From assembly GCA_017612495.1 (NCBI GenBank), contig JAGAFQ010000062.1:1-32967 (forward strand): DNA of 32,967 bases, read 5' to 3'. Every line of letters starts with the position of its first letter. Within the stretch, counting starts at the first letter, position 1. The notes below the pieces were generated by a model. It ran no database searches, was not told where the DNA came from, and worked only from the letters and a program-made list of their open reading frames with translations. Positions 6,541 through 14,454 of this stretch are shown piece by piece. Source of the DNA: Clostridia bacterium (GTDB lineage Bacteria; Bacillota; Clostridia; Oscillospirales; CAG-272). A program made the position numbers and the translations under genes.

Positions 6541-8466
6541 ATGTCAGAAATCAACGAAACACAAAAAACCGAATACGGCGAAAATCAAATTCAGGTCTTG
6601 GAAGGACTTGAAGCGGTAAGAAAGCGCCCCGGTATGTATATCGGCTCAACGTCTATCCGCGGTTTGCACCATTTGATCTATGAGATCGTCGATAACTCCA
6701 TCGACGAAGCCCTCGCCGGCGAATGCACACATATCGTTGTGACGCTTCACAAGGATAATTCCGTTTCGGTGCAGGATAACGGACGCGGTGTTCCTAGCGG
6801 ACTTAACGCAAAACTCGGCATTCCGACTCTCGAGGTCGTCTTCACCGTTTTGCACGCAGGCGGCAAGTTCGGCGGCGGCGGATATAAAATTTCGGGAGGT
6901 CTGCACGGTGTCGGCGCTTCGGTAGTAAACGCACTTTCCGAATGGGTCGAGGTCGTCAACTGCCACGACGGCAAGATGTATACCGAACGTTTTTCAAGAG
7001 GCAAGGTAGAGCGCGAATTCAAGTGCGAGGGCGATGCGAACGGCCGCCGCGGACTTTATGTTCGTTTTTTGCCGGATAAAGAGATATTCGAAGAGAGCGT
7101 ATTCGATTATGAGACGGTTCTAAACCGTATGCGCGAGCAGGCATTCTTAAATGCCGGCATTTCAATAGAGCTTATCGACGACAGAGGAGATGAGCCGACA
7201 AGCGAAGTTTTGAAATTTGACGGCGGTATCGCAAGTTTTGTTGAATATCTTAACAAGATACGCGGCGTTGCGGTCGTTCACGACGTGATTTATCTGCGCG
7301 GCGAAAAAGACGATGCCACGGCAGAGGTTGCCATCCAATATAACGACAGTTATAACGAAACGCTTATGACCTTTGCGAACAACATAAACACCGTAGAGGG
7401 CGGTACGCACGAAACGGGCTTCAAAAACGCTCTTACCAAGGTCATAAACGATTATGCAAGGAAGAAAAACTTATTAAAGGACGATGACGAAAAGCTTTCC
7501 GGCGAAGACGTCAGAGAGGGTATGTGCGCCATTGTCAGCGTAAAACTTCCCGAGGCGCAATTTGAGGGTCAGACCAAGGCAAAACTCGGAAATTCATACA
7601 TCCGTCCCCTTGTCGAAGGATTGATTTCTGAAAAACTCGGCGAATTTTTAGAGGAAAATCCGGCAGTAGCCAAGAATATAGTCGAAAAATCGGTGCTGGC
7701 ATCGCGCGCACGCGCCGCGGCACGCAAGGCAAGAGAACTCACAAGAAGAAAATCTCTGCTTGAAGGCTCCTCTCTTCCCGGCAAGCTTGCCGACTGCCAC
7801 GAAAGAAACCCCGAGTTCACCGAGCTCTATCTTGTGGAAGGTAACTCCGCAGGTGGCAGCGCAAAAGACGGCAGGGACAGTCAATTCCAGGCTATCCTCC
7901 CCATGCGCGGCAAGGTCTTGAACGTCGAAAAGAGCCGCCCCGATAAAGTTTATATCAACTCACAGCTCATACCGATCATCCAGGCGCTCGGCTGCGGTAT
8001 CGGCGAAGAATTCGACATCACGAAGCTCCGTTACGGCAAGATCATCATTATGGCGGATGCCGACGTCGACGGCTCGCATATCAGAATATTGCTTTTGACC
8101 TTCTTCTTCAGACACATGAAAAAGCTTATCGAAGACGGCCACGTCTTTTTGGCACAGCCGCCGCTTTATAAGGTCTATAAAGGCAAACAGACAAGATATG
8201 CTTTCTCGGACGAAGAAAGAGATATGCGCATAGCGGAACTCGGCGGCAATGCCGAAGCCGAAAGATATAAAGGTCTTGGTGAAATGGATCCCTCCCAGCT
8301 TTGGGAAACGACCATGGACCCGACGAGCAGGACCATTTTGAAGGTGACGATGGAGGACGCGATGCAATGCGACCAGCTCTTTACCCTTTTGATGGGCGAT
8401 AAGGTCGAGCCGCGCCGTGAGTTTATCGAGAAAAACGCAAAATACGTCACAAACCTCGACGTATAA
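6541..8466 (+). CDS. gyrB: DNA gyrase subunit B
   Basis: About 641 aa. The ATPase subunit of gyrase, pairing with GyrA (27275-29791) to introduce negative supercoils. GHKL ATPase: RKRPGMYIGS, EIVDNSIDEALAG (Mg/ATP box), DNGRGVP, and the ATP lid GGGGYKISGGLHGVGASVVNAL. Transducer Lys region near EGQTKAKLGN. Toprim: LVEGNSAGGSAKDGRD (catalytic Glu) and MADADVDGSHIR (DxD). C-terminal region: RYKGLGEMDPSQLW. Start: ATG 6541 has AGAGG 8 nt upstream; an in-frame ATG at 6526 overlaps the remB stop and remains possible. The last gene of the dnaA block, closed by a terminator; gyrA does not follow, unlike in many Firmicutes. Confidence 0.97.
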   Translation: MSEINETQKTEYGENQIQVLEGLEAVRKRPGMYIGSTSIRGLHHLIYEIVDNSIDEALAGECTHIVVTLHKDNSVSVQDNGRGVPSGLNAKLGIPTLEVVFTVLHAGGKFGGGGYKISGGLHGVGASVVNALSEWVEVVNCHDGKMYTERFSRGKVEREFKCEGDANGRRGLYVRFLPDKEIFEESVFDYETVLNRMREQAFLNAGISIELIDDRGDEPTSEVLKFDGGIASFVEYLNKIRGVAVVHDVIYLRGEKDDATAEVAIQYNDSYNETLMTFANNINTVEGGTHETGFKNALTKVINDYARKKNLLKDDDEKLSGEDVREGMCAIVSVKLPEAQFEGQTKAKLGNSYIRPLVEGLISEKLGEFLEENPAVAKNIVEKSVLASRARAAARKARELTRRKSLLEGSSLPGKLADCHERNPEFTELYLVEGNSAGGSAKDGRDSQFQAILPMRGKVLNVEKSRPDKVYINSQLIPIIQALGCGIGEEFDITKLRYGKIIIMADADVDGSHIRILLLTFFFRHMKKLIEDGHVFLAQPPLYKVYKGKQTRYAFSDEERDMRIAELGGNAEAERYKGLGEMDPSQLWETTMDPTSRTILKVTMEDAMQCDQLFTLLMGDKVEPRREFIEKNAKYVTNLDV

Positions 8467-8482
8467 AATAAAAAAATAAAAA

Positions 8483-8523
8483 CAGGTCGATTTGGGAAAA
8501 ATTCCGAATCGACCTGCTTTTTT
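8483..8523 (+). terminator. Terminator after gyrB
   Basis: A perfect 10-bp stem CAGGTCGATT/AATCGACCTG with a 14-nt loop followed by CTTTTTT. Ends the dnaA-gyrB transcription unit. Confidence 0.9.
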
Positions 8524-8546
8524 ACGTTTTTTCAAAAATTTGTGCT

Positions 8547-8575
8547 TTGATTATCGCAAATTTGTTTTGTAAAAT
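8547..8575 (+). promoter_or_regulatory. Putative sigmaA promoter for the small membrane protein
   Basis: TTGATT, 17-bp spacer, TAAAAT, about 70 bp before the ATG at 8645. Partial match to consensus but correct spacing. Confidence 0.5.
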
Positions 8576-8644
8576 ATAAATAAGAAATAACGGTTTTACG
8601 AAAACACATATTCGCTCAGTATTCGTGTAAGAAAGGTAACTTTT

Positions 8645-8872
8645 ATGAAAGAAAAGATAAAAACGGTTTTCAAAAAAGCTTTTGACGGCACGAACAGGAA
8701 AACATTTTTGTTCTTGAAAATAACCGTCGGCATGATCTTATGTCTTATGTTCTTATCGGTCATCTGCATAGAAAACGTTTTCGTTTTCTATGAGGTACAA
8801 AGAAAGTTGTTTGCGTCTTTGTGCCTTGTCTTTGCGATCTTTTGCCTGTCAAATCTTATTTACATAGATTAG
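8645..8872 (+). CDS. Small two-helix membrane protein, hypothetical
   Basis: A 75-aa protein I do not recognise. A basic N terminus (MKEKIKTVFKKAF) is followed by two hydrophobic segments at about residues 24-45 and 52-73, with a short polar stretch between. It is most likely a two-pass membrane protein with its N terminus inside. The case for a real gene: AAAGG 9 nt upstream of the ATG, a promoter-like sequence and the preceding terminator that isolates it. It converges on the M18 remnant with only 7 bp between stops. Confidence 0.6.
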   Translation: MKEKIKTVFKKAFDGTNRKTFLFLKITVGMILCLMFLSVICIENVFVFYEVQRKLFASLCLVFAIFCLSNLIYID

Positions 8873-8879
8873 GGCAAGA

Positions 8880-9747
8880 TCAGTCGCAAAGGAAAGCTTT
8901 TAAGGCAAGATGCATTGCATAGACGTCGGTCTTTGCAACGATCTCAAAAGGCGCGTGCATCGAAAGCACGGGCACGCCCACGTCAATGGTGTCGATGTTG
9001 AGGCGTGCAACGAATTTTGCGACCGTTCCTGCGTTGCCGCCGTCTACCTTGCCGAATTCGGCGATATGCCACTGCACCTTGTTATCATTGAAAAGCTTGC
9101 GGATATATGCCGTATATTCGGCGCTTGCGTCGTTTGCAGCAACCTTGCCGGCGGCGCCGGTATATTTTGTGATGCAGGCGCCGTGATTTAAGCGCGCGGA
9201 GTTGTTGGCATCGAAAACGTAGGTATAGTTCGGGTCGTATGCCGCGTTGACGTCTGCGGAGATGCACTTTGAATGAAGTCTTACGTTATGCGCTCTTGCG
9301 CCGAGCGTTTCGGAAAGATCGTCGATGATATCCGAAAGGAATGACGACTGCATGCTCGTGTTGCCCTCGCTGCCGATCTCTTCTTTGTCGGTGAGTATTA
9401 TCATTGCGGTGTGCTTGGGATTTTTGCACTCGAACATCGCGGTGAGTTCGGGATAAGCGCACACTCTGTCATCGTGTGCGTAAGCGCCGATAAGAGATCT
9501 GTCAAGACCTATATCCTTTGCTTTATAGGCAGGCACGGCGCAAAGCTCCGCGCTCACGAAATCGTCTTCGATGATGCCGAAATTCTCGTTGAGTATCTTC
9601 AAGATATTAAGACGGATGCTGTTATCAGGTACGCTCTGCAAGTTTTGGTCAGCTTTTTCGGCATAAGGCTCGGTGCCGACAATGATGTTGAAATCTTCTG
9701 CCGAATATGCCTTTTCAAGCTCTTTTTTTTGTTTCCTTTGCAGCCAT
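8880..9747 (-). pseudogene. Truncated, frameshifted M18 aminopeptidase
   Basis: The C-terminal part of an aspartyl-aminopeptidase-type M18 peptidase. Kept: FVSAELCAVPAYKAKDIGLD, GAYAHDDRVCAY (bridging metal Asp), DKEEIGSEGNTSM (catalytic Glu and metal ligand), SADVNAA, and VPVLSMHAPFE (metal His). Missing: the first 150 or more residues with the first metal ligand in HxDSPR; family members are about 430-480 aa. An ATG at 9747 with a strong AAGGAG reads MAAKETKK, then hits a run of eight A (9723-9730) that shifts it to a stop; with seven A the frame continues into the rest (289 aa). Last gene of the prfA operon. The missing half is solid; the one-base shift may be real, an error or slippage. 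Confidence 0.75.
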
Positions 9748-9757
9748 GGTGATCTCC

Positions 9758-10315
9758 TTATCCGAAATAAATATCTTTATATTTTTGCTGAACGTCATAG
9801 ACGTTTTTGATATACTTATCCGTATTATTGTCTTTGAGCAAAGAAATGTCGATATCCTTTCCATCGAAAATTTTCAGCGTCGATAAGCCGTTTGTTTCGG
9901 CATAGAAGACGGTGAGAGCCGACTCCATATCACCGTAGCATTCGCAAAGATATGTCAAATAGAAAATTCCGTGATCGATGCTTTCATAAGGGTCATAGAT
10001 CCTTTCGGCGGGAGTGTTTTTCCCCATCAAAACGGAAATTCTCGCAAACGCTTCTTGCGATAACTGCATAAGTCCCGCTTTTTCGTCGTTTAGAGTGAGC
10101 GCCTCGTTGAATTGGCTCTGACAATAGACTATCGCGCAAATAAGCGATTTGTCAACGGAATATTTTTCGCTTATCTCTTCGATCATATCAAGATACGGGA
10201 GCGGATAGGACTGCTTTGTTATCTTTTGCGAAGCCTTATCCAAAAGCACGGGCAGCGCGATTATCAAGACAAGGCAAAGGATCAAAAGCAGAATATGTCT
10301 TTTTGTGAATTTCAT
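9758..10315 (-). CDS. Lytic transglycosylase-like (SLT) protein lacking catalytic Glu
   Basis: A 185-aa membrane-anchored protein. A signal-anchor helix (residues about 8-25) is followed by an SLT/Goose-lysozyme-like fold: YPLPYLDMIEEISEKYSVDKSLICAIV, then CQSQFNEALTLNDEKAGLMQLS, and YIKNVYDVQQKYKDIY at the end. In active enzymes the position of Gln66 (codon CAG at 10120-10118) is the catalytic Glu of the ESxF motif; here one base change (GAG to CAG) would explain it. The GLMQ motif is intact, but AYNAG is degenerate (FYAETNG). It therefore may bind peptidoglycan without cutting it. It starts 4 bp after coaE, with AGGGG upstream, and shares that operon. Confidence 0.8.
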   Translation of the reverse strand: MKFTKRHILLLILCLVLIIALPVLLDKASQKITKQSYPLPYLDMIEEISEKYSVDKSLICAIVYCQSQFNEALTLNDEKAGLMQLSQEAFARISVLMGKNTPAERIYDPYESIDHGIFYLTYLCECYGDMESALTVFYAETNGLSTLKIFDGKDIDISLLKDNNTDKYIKNVYDVQQKYKDIYFG

Positions 10316-10318
10316 ATT

Positions 10319-11992
10319 TTACCCCTGTTTTTCTTCATTGAAAAGCGCATAATAAACGCATGAAACGGCTTTTTTGAGTTCGTTTCGGTCAGACGTACCG
10401 TTTTCGATGACAAAATCGGAATTCGCTCTGAAAAATTCATCGTCTTTTTGCGCCGCGATGCGCAAAAGCGCCGTTTCTTTATCGCAGTTATCTCTTGCGA
10501 CGATGCGCGAGAGCCTTGCCTCTTTGTCGGCGCAGACGCATACGATTTTGTCAAAATCGCTCTGCATACCCGATTCCCAGAGCAGAGGCACCTCGACAAG
10601 AGCGCAGTTTTTTTCTTGCGAATACATCCACAAAAGCGTTTCTTTTCTGACGGCTTTATGCGAAACGGTGTTAAGGAGGAGCAGTTTTTCTTTATCCGCA
10701 AAGACGGTCTTTGCGGTCTTTTTTCTGTCAAGAGAGCCGTCGGGCATGAGCAAATTTTCGCCGAGAGCGCGCGATATCTCTTTTGCGAGCGGTGAACTTT
10801 TGCCGATGAGCGAGTGATAAAGCTTATCGGTGTCAAGGGTGGGCACGCCGTATTCGGAAAAGATCTTTGCAGCCACACCTTTCCCCGAGCCGATGCCGCC
10901 CGTCAGCGCTATCCTCAAAAAATGCTCGGCAAAAACGATATCAAAGCCCGCCGCCTTTATCAGGCGGTTGAAAAGGGCAAGTCCCAAGCCGCTTTTCGGG
11001 GGAGTTTTTGCGTATATGAGCGAAACGTCGGTCTTGTCGCAGTCGCGCAGTCTTGCAAATAAAAGATGCGACTGCTCGGAAAAAGCGTCTCTTTTGCCGA
11101 GAGAAAAAACGTATTCGCCGCAAAAGAGTTCGTTTTCGATATCTTCGTCAAAGCACAGAACGCCGATCTTTTCGGCATTTTTGTTTTCTTTGAGTTTTTG
11201 CAAAATGAAGCGGTTTTTATCGAAATCCGTTTCTCCGTCGACGAGCACGACTTTGGCTCTCGGCGAATAGTGACGGTATTTCATGCCTGCACAGACGGGC
11301 TTTTGATCGTCGGAGAGCTTTTGTAAGATCGCGGGATTTATCATAAAATGCTCTTTTCCGCAAACGGCGATAAGCTCTTCGGGCGTTACGCCGCCCGGAC
11401 GCAAAAGCTCTGTTGCCCCGTCGTTTATGCGCACGATGGTCGATTCAAGACCTATTTTACATTCGCCGCCGTCGAGTATCATTTCGATCTTTCCGTTTAA
11501 GTCTTCACAGACGTGCATAGCCGACGTGGGGCTCGGTCTGCCCGACGTATTTGCGCTCGGTGCGGCTATCGCCACACCGCATTTTTCAATAAAGGCGCGC
11601 GCGTTTTCATCCTGCGGACATCTTATCGCCACGGTGTCAAGTCCCGCCGTGACTTCATCGGGTATGCAAGGCTTTTTCTTCATGATGACCGTAATGGGGC
11701 CCGGCATGAATTTTTTGCAGAGCGCAAGCGATTTTTCATCGGGCATGCAGTATTTTTCAATATCTTCGACTTTTGATATGTGAACGATGAGCGGATTGTC
11801 GGAGGGACGTCCCTTTGCGGCGTATATCTTTTTTGCGCCGTCCCCAGAAAGCGCCGACGCGCCGAGCCCGTAGACCGTCTCGGTGGGAAAAGCGACAAGA
11901 CCGCCCGATTTTATTATCTCTGCGGCCTCTGAAATATATTTTTCATATTCGGTTTTTGAAACGCCGATAAGCGAACAAAGTTTAGTTTCCAC
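10319..11992 (-). CDS. Fusion of threonylcarbamoyl-AMP synthase (Sua5) and dephospho-CoA kinase (CoaE)
   Basis: One 557-aa reading frame with two enzymes. Residues 1 to about 358 are a full Sua5/YwlC: YrdC core (AFPTETVYGLG, AKGRPSDNPLIVHI, APSANTSGRPSPT) plus the C-terminal Sua5 domain (GMKYRHYSP linker); it makes threonylcarbamoyl-AMP for the tRNA t6A37 modification. Residues about 359-557 are a full CoaE: P-loop LTGGIGSGKG, DTDKLYHSL, EVPLLWESG, which performs the last step of CoA synthesis. No stop separates them; the junction reads FAEHFLRIALTGG. The T6 run at 10917-10922 matters: with five T the Sua5 part would end in TGA just there. Start GTG 11992 with GAGG upstream, 19 bp after prfA. 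Confidence 0.88.
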   Translation of the reverse strand: METKLCSLIGVSKTEYEKYISEAAEIIKSGGLVAFPTETVYGLGASALSGDGAKKIYAAKGRPSDNPLIVHISKVEDIEKYCMPDEKSLALCKKFMPGPITVIMKKKPCIPDEVTAGLDTVAIRCPQDENARAFIEKCGVAIAAPSANTSGRPSPTSAMHVCEDLNGKIEMILDGGECKIGLESTIVRINDGATELLRPGGVTPEELIAVCGKEHFMINPAILQKLSDDQKPVCAGMKYRHYSPRAKVVLVDGETDFDKNRFILQKLKENKNAEKIGVLCFDEDIENELFCGEYVFSLGKRDAFSEQSHLLFARLRDCDKTDVSLIYAKTPPKSGLGLALFNRLIKAAGFDIVFAEHFLRIALTGGIGSGKGVAAKIFSEYGVPTLDTDKLYHSLIGKSSPLAKEISRALGENLLMPDGSLDRKKTAKTVFADKEKLLLLNTVSHKAVRKETLLWMYSQEKNCALVEVPLLWESGMQSDFDKIVCVCADKEARLSRIVARDNCDKETALLRIAAQKDDEFFRANSDFVIENGTSDRNELKKAVSCVYYALFNEEKQG

Positions 11993-12011
11993 AAAAAACG
12001 CCTCGTTTTTA

Positions 12012-13082
12012 TTACATTGCCGATGCTTTGAGTTTTTCTGCTTCGTCTGCCGACAAAAGCGCATCGATAAGTGCATCCATATTTCCGTTCAAAACGTCCT
12101 CAAGGGAGTGGAGGGTCAGCCCTATTCTGTGATCTGTCACCCTGCCTTGCGGATAGTTGTAGGTGCGTATCCTTTCGGATCTGTCGCCCGTGCCGACCTG
12201 ACTTTTGCGCTCTGACGCGATCTTGTCGGTCTGCTCGCGCATTTTTATATCATAGAGCTTTGAGCGAAGAAGCTTCATCGCCTTGTCGCGGTTCTTGTAT
12301 TGACTGCGCTCCTCCTGGCATTCAACTACGATGCCCGAGGGCTTATGGATGATGCGTATGGCGCTCTCGGTCTTGTTTATGTGCTGCCCTCCCGCGCCGC
12401 TGCTCTTGCAGGTCTCTATTTGAAGATCTTTTTCGTTTATCTCGATCTCGACGTCCTCCGCCTCCGGCAGGACCGCAACGGTCACGGTCGAGGTCTGTAT
12501 TCTGCCCTGCGCCTCGGTTTCGGGCACTCTTTGCACGCGGTGAACTCCGCTTTCGAATTTGAGCCTTGAATATGCGCCCTCGCCCTCAACGGTGAACGAG
12601 ATCTCTTTATATCCGCCGAGTTCGGTGTCGTTGCAGTTCACGATCTCTGTCTTATATCTTTTTTTGTCGGCATACATCTGATACATTCTGTAAAGCACGC
12701 CTGCGAAAAGCGCCGCCTCTTCGCCGCCTGCCCCTGCCCTTATTTCGACAACGACGTTCTTGTCGTCGTTTTCATCCTTGGGCAAAAGCAAAATGCGAAG
12801 TCTGTTATAGCTTTCTTCGCTCTGCTTGCGCTTTTCGTAATATTCTTCTTCCGCAAGAGCGCGCAAGTCGGCATCGCTTTCGTTATCGAGAATTTCCTTT
12901 GCCTCTTTCGCGTCGTCGTTTGCGCGGCAATATACGCGGAATTCCTCGACGATGGGTGTCAGCCTTTTATATTCCTTTGACAATGCGGCGAACTTTGCGG
13001 GATTTGACGCGACATTTGCGTCGGCAAGCAGTTTTTCTATTTCTGAATAGCGCTTATCTGCTGCATAAAGTTTATCGGTCAA
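12012..13082 (-). CDS. prfA: Peptide chain release factor 1
   Basis: A 356-aa class I release factor that recognises UAA and UAG and triggers peptide release in the ribosome. Motifs: EIRAGAGGEEAALF, the codon-recognition PxT as PET in VQRVPETEAQGRIQTST, and the catalytic GGQ in SSGAGGQHINKTESAIRI (residues about 229-246). The PxT tripeptide and the RSERIRTYNYPQGRVTDHR segment fit RF1 rather than RF2. Start TTG at 13082 with GGAGG 9 nt upstream. It follows the DUF951 gene with 1 bp between and precedes Sua5-CoaE; prfA-tsaC linkage is common in Firmicutes, usually with prmC between them, which is missing here. Confidence 0.96.
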   Translation of the reverse strand: MTDKLYAADKRYSEIEKLLADANVASNPAKFAALSKEYKRLTPIVEEFRVYCRANDDAKEAKEILDNESDADLRALAEEEYYEKRKQSEESYNRLRILLLPKDENDDKNVVVEIRAGAGGEEAALFAGVLYRMYQMYADKKRYKTEIVNCNDTELGGYKEISFTVEGEGAYSRLKFESGVHRVQRVPETEAQGRIQTSTVTVAVLPEAEDVEIEINEKDLQIETCKSSGAGGQHINKTESAIRIIHKPSGIVVECQEERSQYKNRDKAMKLLRSKLYDIKMREQTDKIASERKSQVGTGDRSERIRTYNYPQGRVTDHRIGLTLHSLEDVLNGNMDALIDALLSADEAEKLKASAM

Positions 13083-13083
13083 T

Positions 13084-13284
13084 TTATTTTTCCTCCGCGG
13101 GATGCGTTATTTTTTTGATCCTGCGCTCGAGCTTTACCCTTTCGAGCGTCAGATCTCTGCCGCAGGTTCGGCAAACGATCCTTATATCGCTGCCGACACG
13201 CAATACCGAAAACGTATCTCCGCCGCAGGGATGTTTCTTTTTCAAAGAGAGTATGTCACCTTCGTGAATTTGCGGTATCTCCAT
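13084..13284 (-). CDS. DUF951 family protein
   Basis: A 66-aa protein of the Firmicutes DUF951 family, function unknown. Family pattern: GDILSLKKKHPCGGDTFSVLRVG, then DIRIVCRTCGRDLTLERVKLERRIKKI; the single CG and the CxxC could bind a metal. Start ATG 13284, with AAAGG upstream. First gene of the operon DUF951-prfA-sua5/coaE-SLT-M18. Confidence 0.9.
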   Translation of the reverse strand: MEIPQIHEGDILSLKKKHPCGGDTFSVLRVGSDIRIVCRTCGRDLTLERVKLERRIKKITHPAEEK

Positions 13285-13344
13285 TTTGTGCGAACCTTTC
13301 TTTGACGGTTTTATGAATAGTCATAATATATTTATATTATAATA

Positions 13345-13373
13345 ATTGTATCACACGGCACCGTTTTTGTAAA
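13345..13373 (-). promoter_or_regulatory. sigmaA promoter of the DUF951-prfA operon
   Basis: Minus strand: TTTACA, 17-bp spacer, TACAAT, about 60 bp before the DUF951 ATG. A second AT-rich TATAAT-like stretch lies just downstream. Confidence 0.7.
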
Positions 13374-13386
13374 GCGGTGCGCGGTG

Positions 13387-13415
13387 TTGACAAAGAGGCA
13401 AACGGAAATTATAAT
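13387..13415 (+). promoter_or_regulatory. sigmaA promoter of the cytidylate-kinase-like gene
   Basis: Perfect TTGACA, 17-bp spacer and perfect TATAAT, 33 bp before the ATG at 13449. Back to back with the DUF951 operon promoter. Confidence 0.85.
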
Positions 13416-13448
13416 AAATATATAAAACAAGAAAAAAGAGGAACGATT

Positions 13449-14081
13449 ATGCGCAGCATTATTACGATAAGCAGACAGTTCGGCAGTTGCGGCCACGATA
13501 TAGGCAAATTGGTCGCCGAAAAATTCGGCATCCCGTTTTACGGCAAAGAGATCATCACCCTTGCCGCAAAGGAGCGCGGATATGCCCCCGAGGTTTTTGA
13601 AAAGGCAGACGAGGTGGCGACAAACAGTTTTCTCTATGCGATCTCCACGGGCGCGTTCATGATGAACAATATATATTCCACAAGCCACGTAATGCCGCTC
13701 AACGATCAACTTTATATTGCGCAGTCAAATGTTATTAAAGACCTTGCGGCGCAGGGACCCTGCGTCATCATCGGCAGATGTGCCGATTCCATCCTGGGAA
13801 ATCTGCCCGAAACGGTGTCGGTCTTCATCTATGCCGATATGGATTACCGCATCAAAAACACGATGGAAAAAGACGGACTTTCGGAAAATGAAGCGCGCGA
13901 TACCATAATCAAAAACGATAAAAAGAGAGCAAACTATTATAACTATTATTCCGATAAAAAATGGAACGATATGGAAAGCCACGATCTGCTCATAAATTCC
14001 GCAAAGGTGGGCACAGAGGGAGCCGCCAAGATAATTTATGACTTCGTTTTGGAAAGAGAAAAATTCAAATTCGGCAAATAA
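13449..14081 (+). CDS. Cytidylate kinase-like family protein
   Basis: A 210-aa protein of the cytidylate-kinase-like family (Pfam AAA/cytidylate_kin2 type), common in Clostridia. The N terminus ISRQFGSCGHDIGKLVAEKFGIPFYGKEII is typical; most relatives read SRQYGSGGREIG. QGPCVIIGRCADSIL holds the conserved GR of the family, and DKKRANYYNYYSDKKW the lid-like helix. The substrate is not established for the family. Start ATG 13449 with AGAGG upstream; longer frames start before the promoter -10 and are excluded. Single gene with promoter and terminator. Confidence 0.85.
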   Translation: MRSIITISRQFGSCGHDIGKLVAEKFGIPFYGKEIITLAAKERGYAPEVFEKADEVATNSFLYAISTGAFMMNNIYSTSHVMPLNDQLYIAQSNVIKDLAAQGPCVIIGRCADSILGNLPETVSVFIYADMDYRIKNTMEKDGLSENEARDTIIKNDKKRANYYNYYSDKKWNDMESHDLLINSAKVGTEGAAKIIYDFVLEREKFKFGK

Positions 14082-14170
14082 ATAAAGCACACCTTTTGCG
14101 GAGAGTTCTTAAGGACAGTTTTGTGAGAAAGGCGCCACATAATGTGGTGAGTAAGTGAGCACCCAAATGA

Positions 14171-14206
14171 AAACCGACTGATAAAATAAATCAGTCGGTT
14201 TTTTCT
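14171..14206 (+). terminator. Terminator after the cytidylate-kinase-like gene
   Basis: An 11-bp stem AACCGACTGAT/ATCAGTCGGTT with loop AAAATAA, followed by TTTTCTG. The stretch 14082-14170 before it holds no gene that I can see; it contains a small CCACAT-AAT-GTGG hairpin. Confidence 0.9.
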
Positions 14207-14227
14207 GTTCAGTGGGTTTCTATGTTG

Positions 14228-14436
14228 AATGATGTTTGCCCTTCGGGCAAATGATGTAGGCTACCGCCATAATGATGCTTTGCGGTTTCACCGCAAAATG
14301 ATGTGATGTGTTCCGCCCATGCGCCGTCGAGGCGCACATCATTCGCGCGCTAAGCGAACATCATGTGCAAAGCACACATCATGTTCCACATAGGTGGAAC
14401 GCATCATTCGCCGAGTGTCCACAAGAACACTCGGCG
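14228..14436. repeat. Array of seven hairpins separated by AATGATG/CATCATT
   Basis: Stems (arm/loop): TTTGCCC/3 nt (14235-14251); TTTGCGG/5 (14279-14297); TGCGCC/5 (14320-14336); TTCGC/7 (14342-14358); TGTGC/3 (14364-14376); GTTCCAC/4 (14383-14400); CGCCGAGTGT/8 (14409-14436). The stem sequences are unrelated, yet all are perfectly paired. The spacers are constant: ATGATG in the left part, its reverse complement CATCAT in the right part, so the two halves can also pair with each other. It fills the gap between two convergent genes (cytidylate-kinase-like and truB). The last stem lies 18 bp past the truB stop and may help to end it. Confidence 0.8.
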
Positions 14437-14454
14437 TTGGGTGTGCTTTTGCTT

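Noticed and set aside
7960..8535. A 191-codon open frame on the minus strand
   Set aside because: Antisense to the 3' part of gyrB and its terminator; no motif and no start signal.
9723..9730. Programmed frameshift in the M18 gene
   Set aside because: A run of eight A can slip, but there is no downstream stem-loop or upstream SD-like stimulator at proper spacing, and the protein would still lack half of its catalytic domain; kept only as a possibility in the findings.
14095..14170. Riboswitch or small RNA ahead of the terminator at 14171
   Set aside because: Only a small CCACAT hairpin is visible, and it is followed by no downstream gene in the same direction; I could match no known riboswitch core.
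14228..14436. CRISPR array
   Set aside because: The constant element is only 6-7 bp and reverses orientation half way, the intervals are self-complementary hairpins of variable length, and no cas gene is near.
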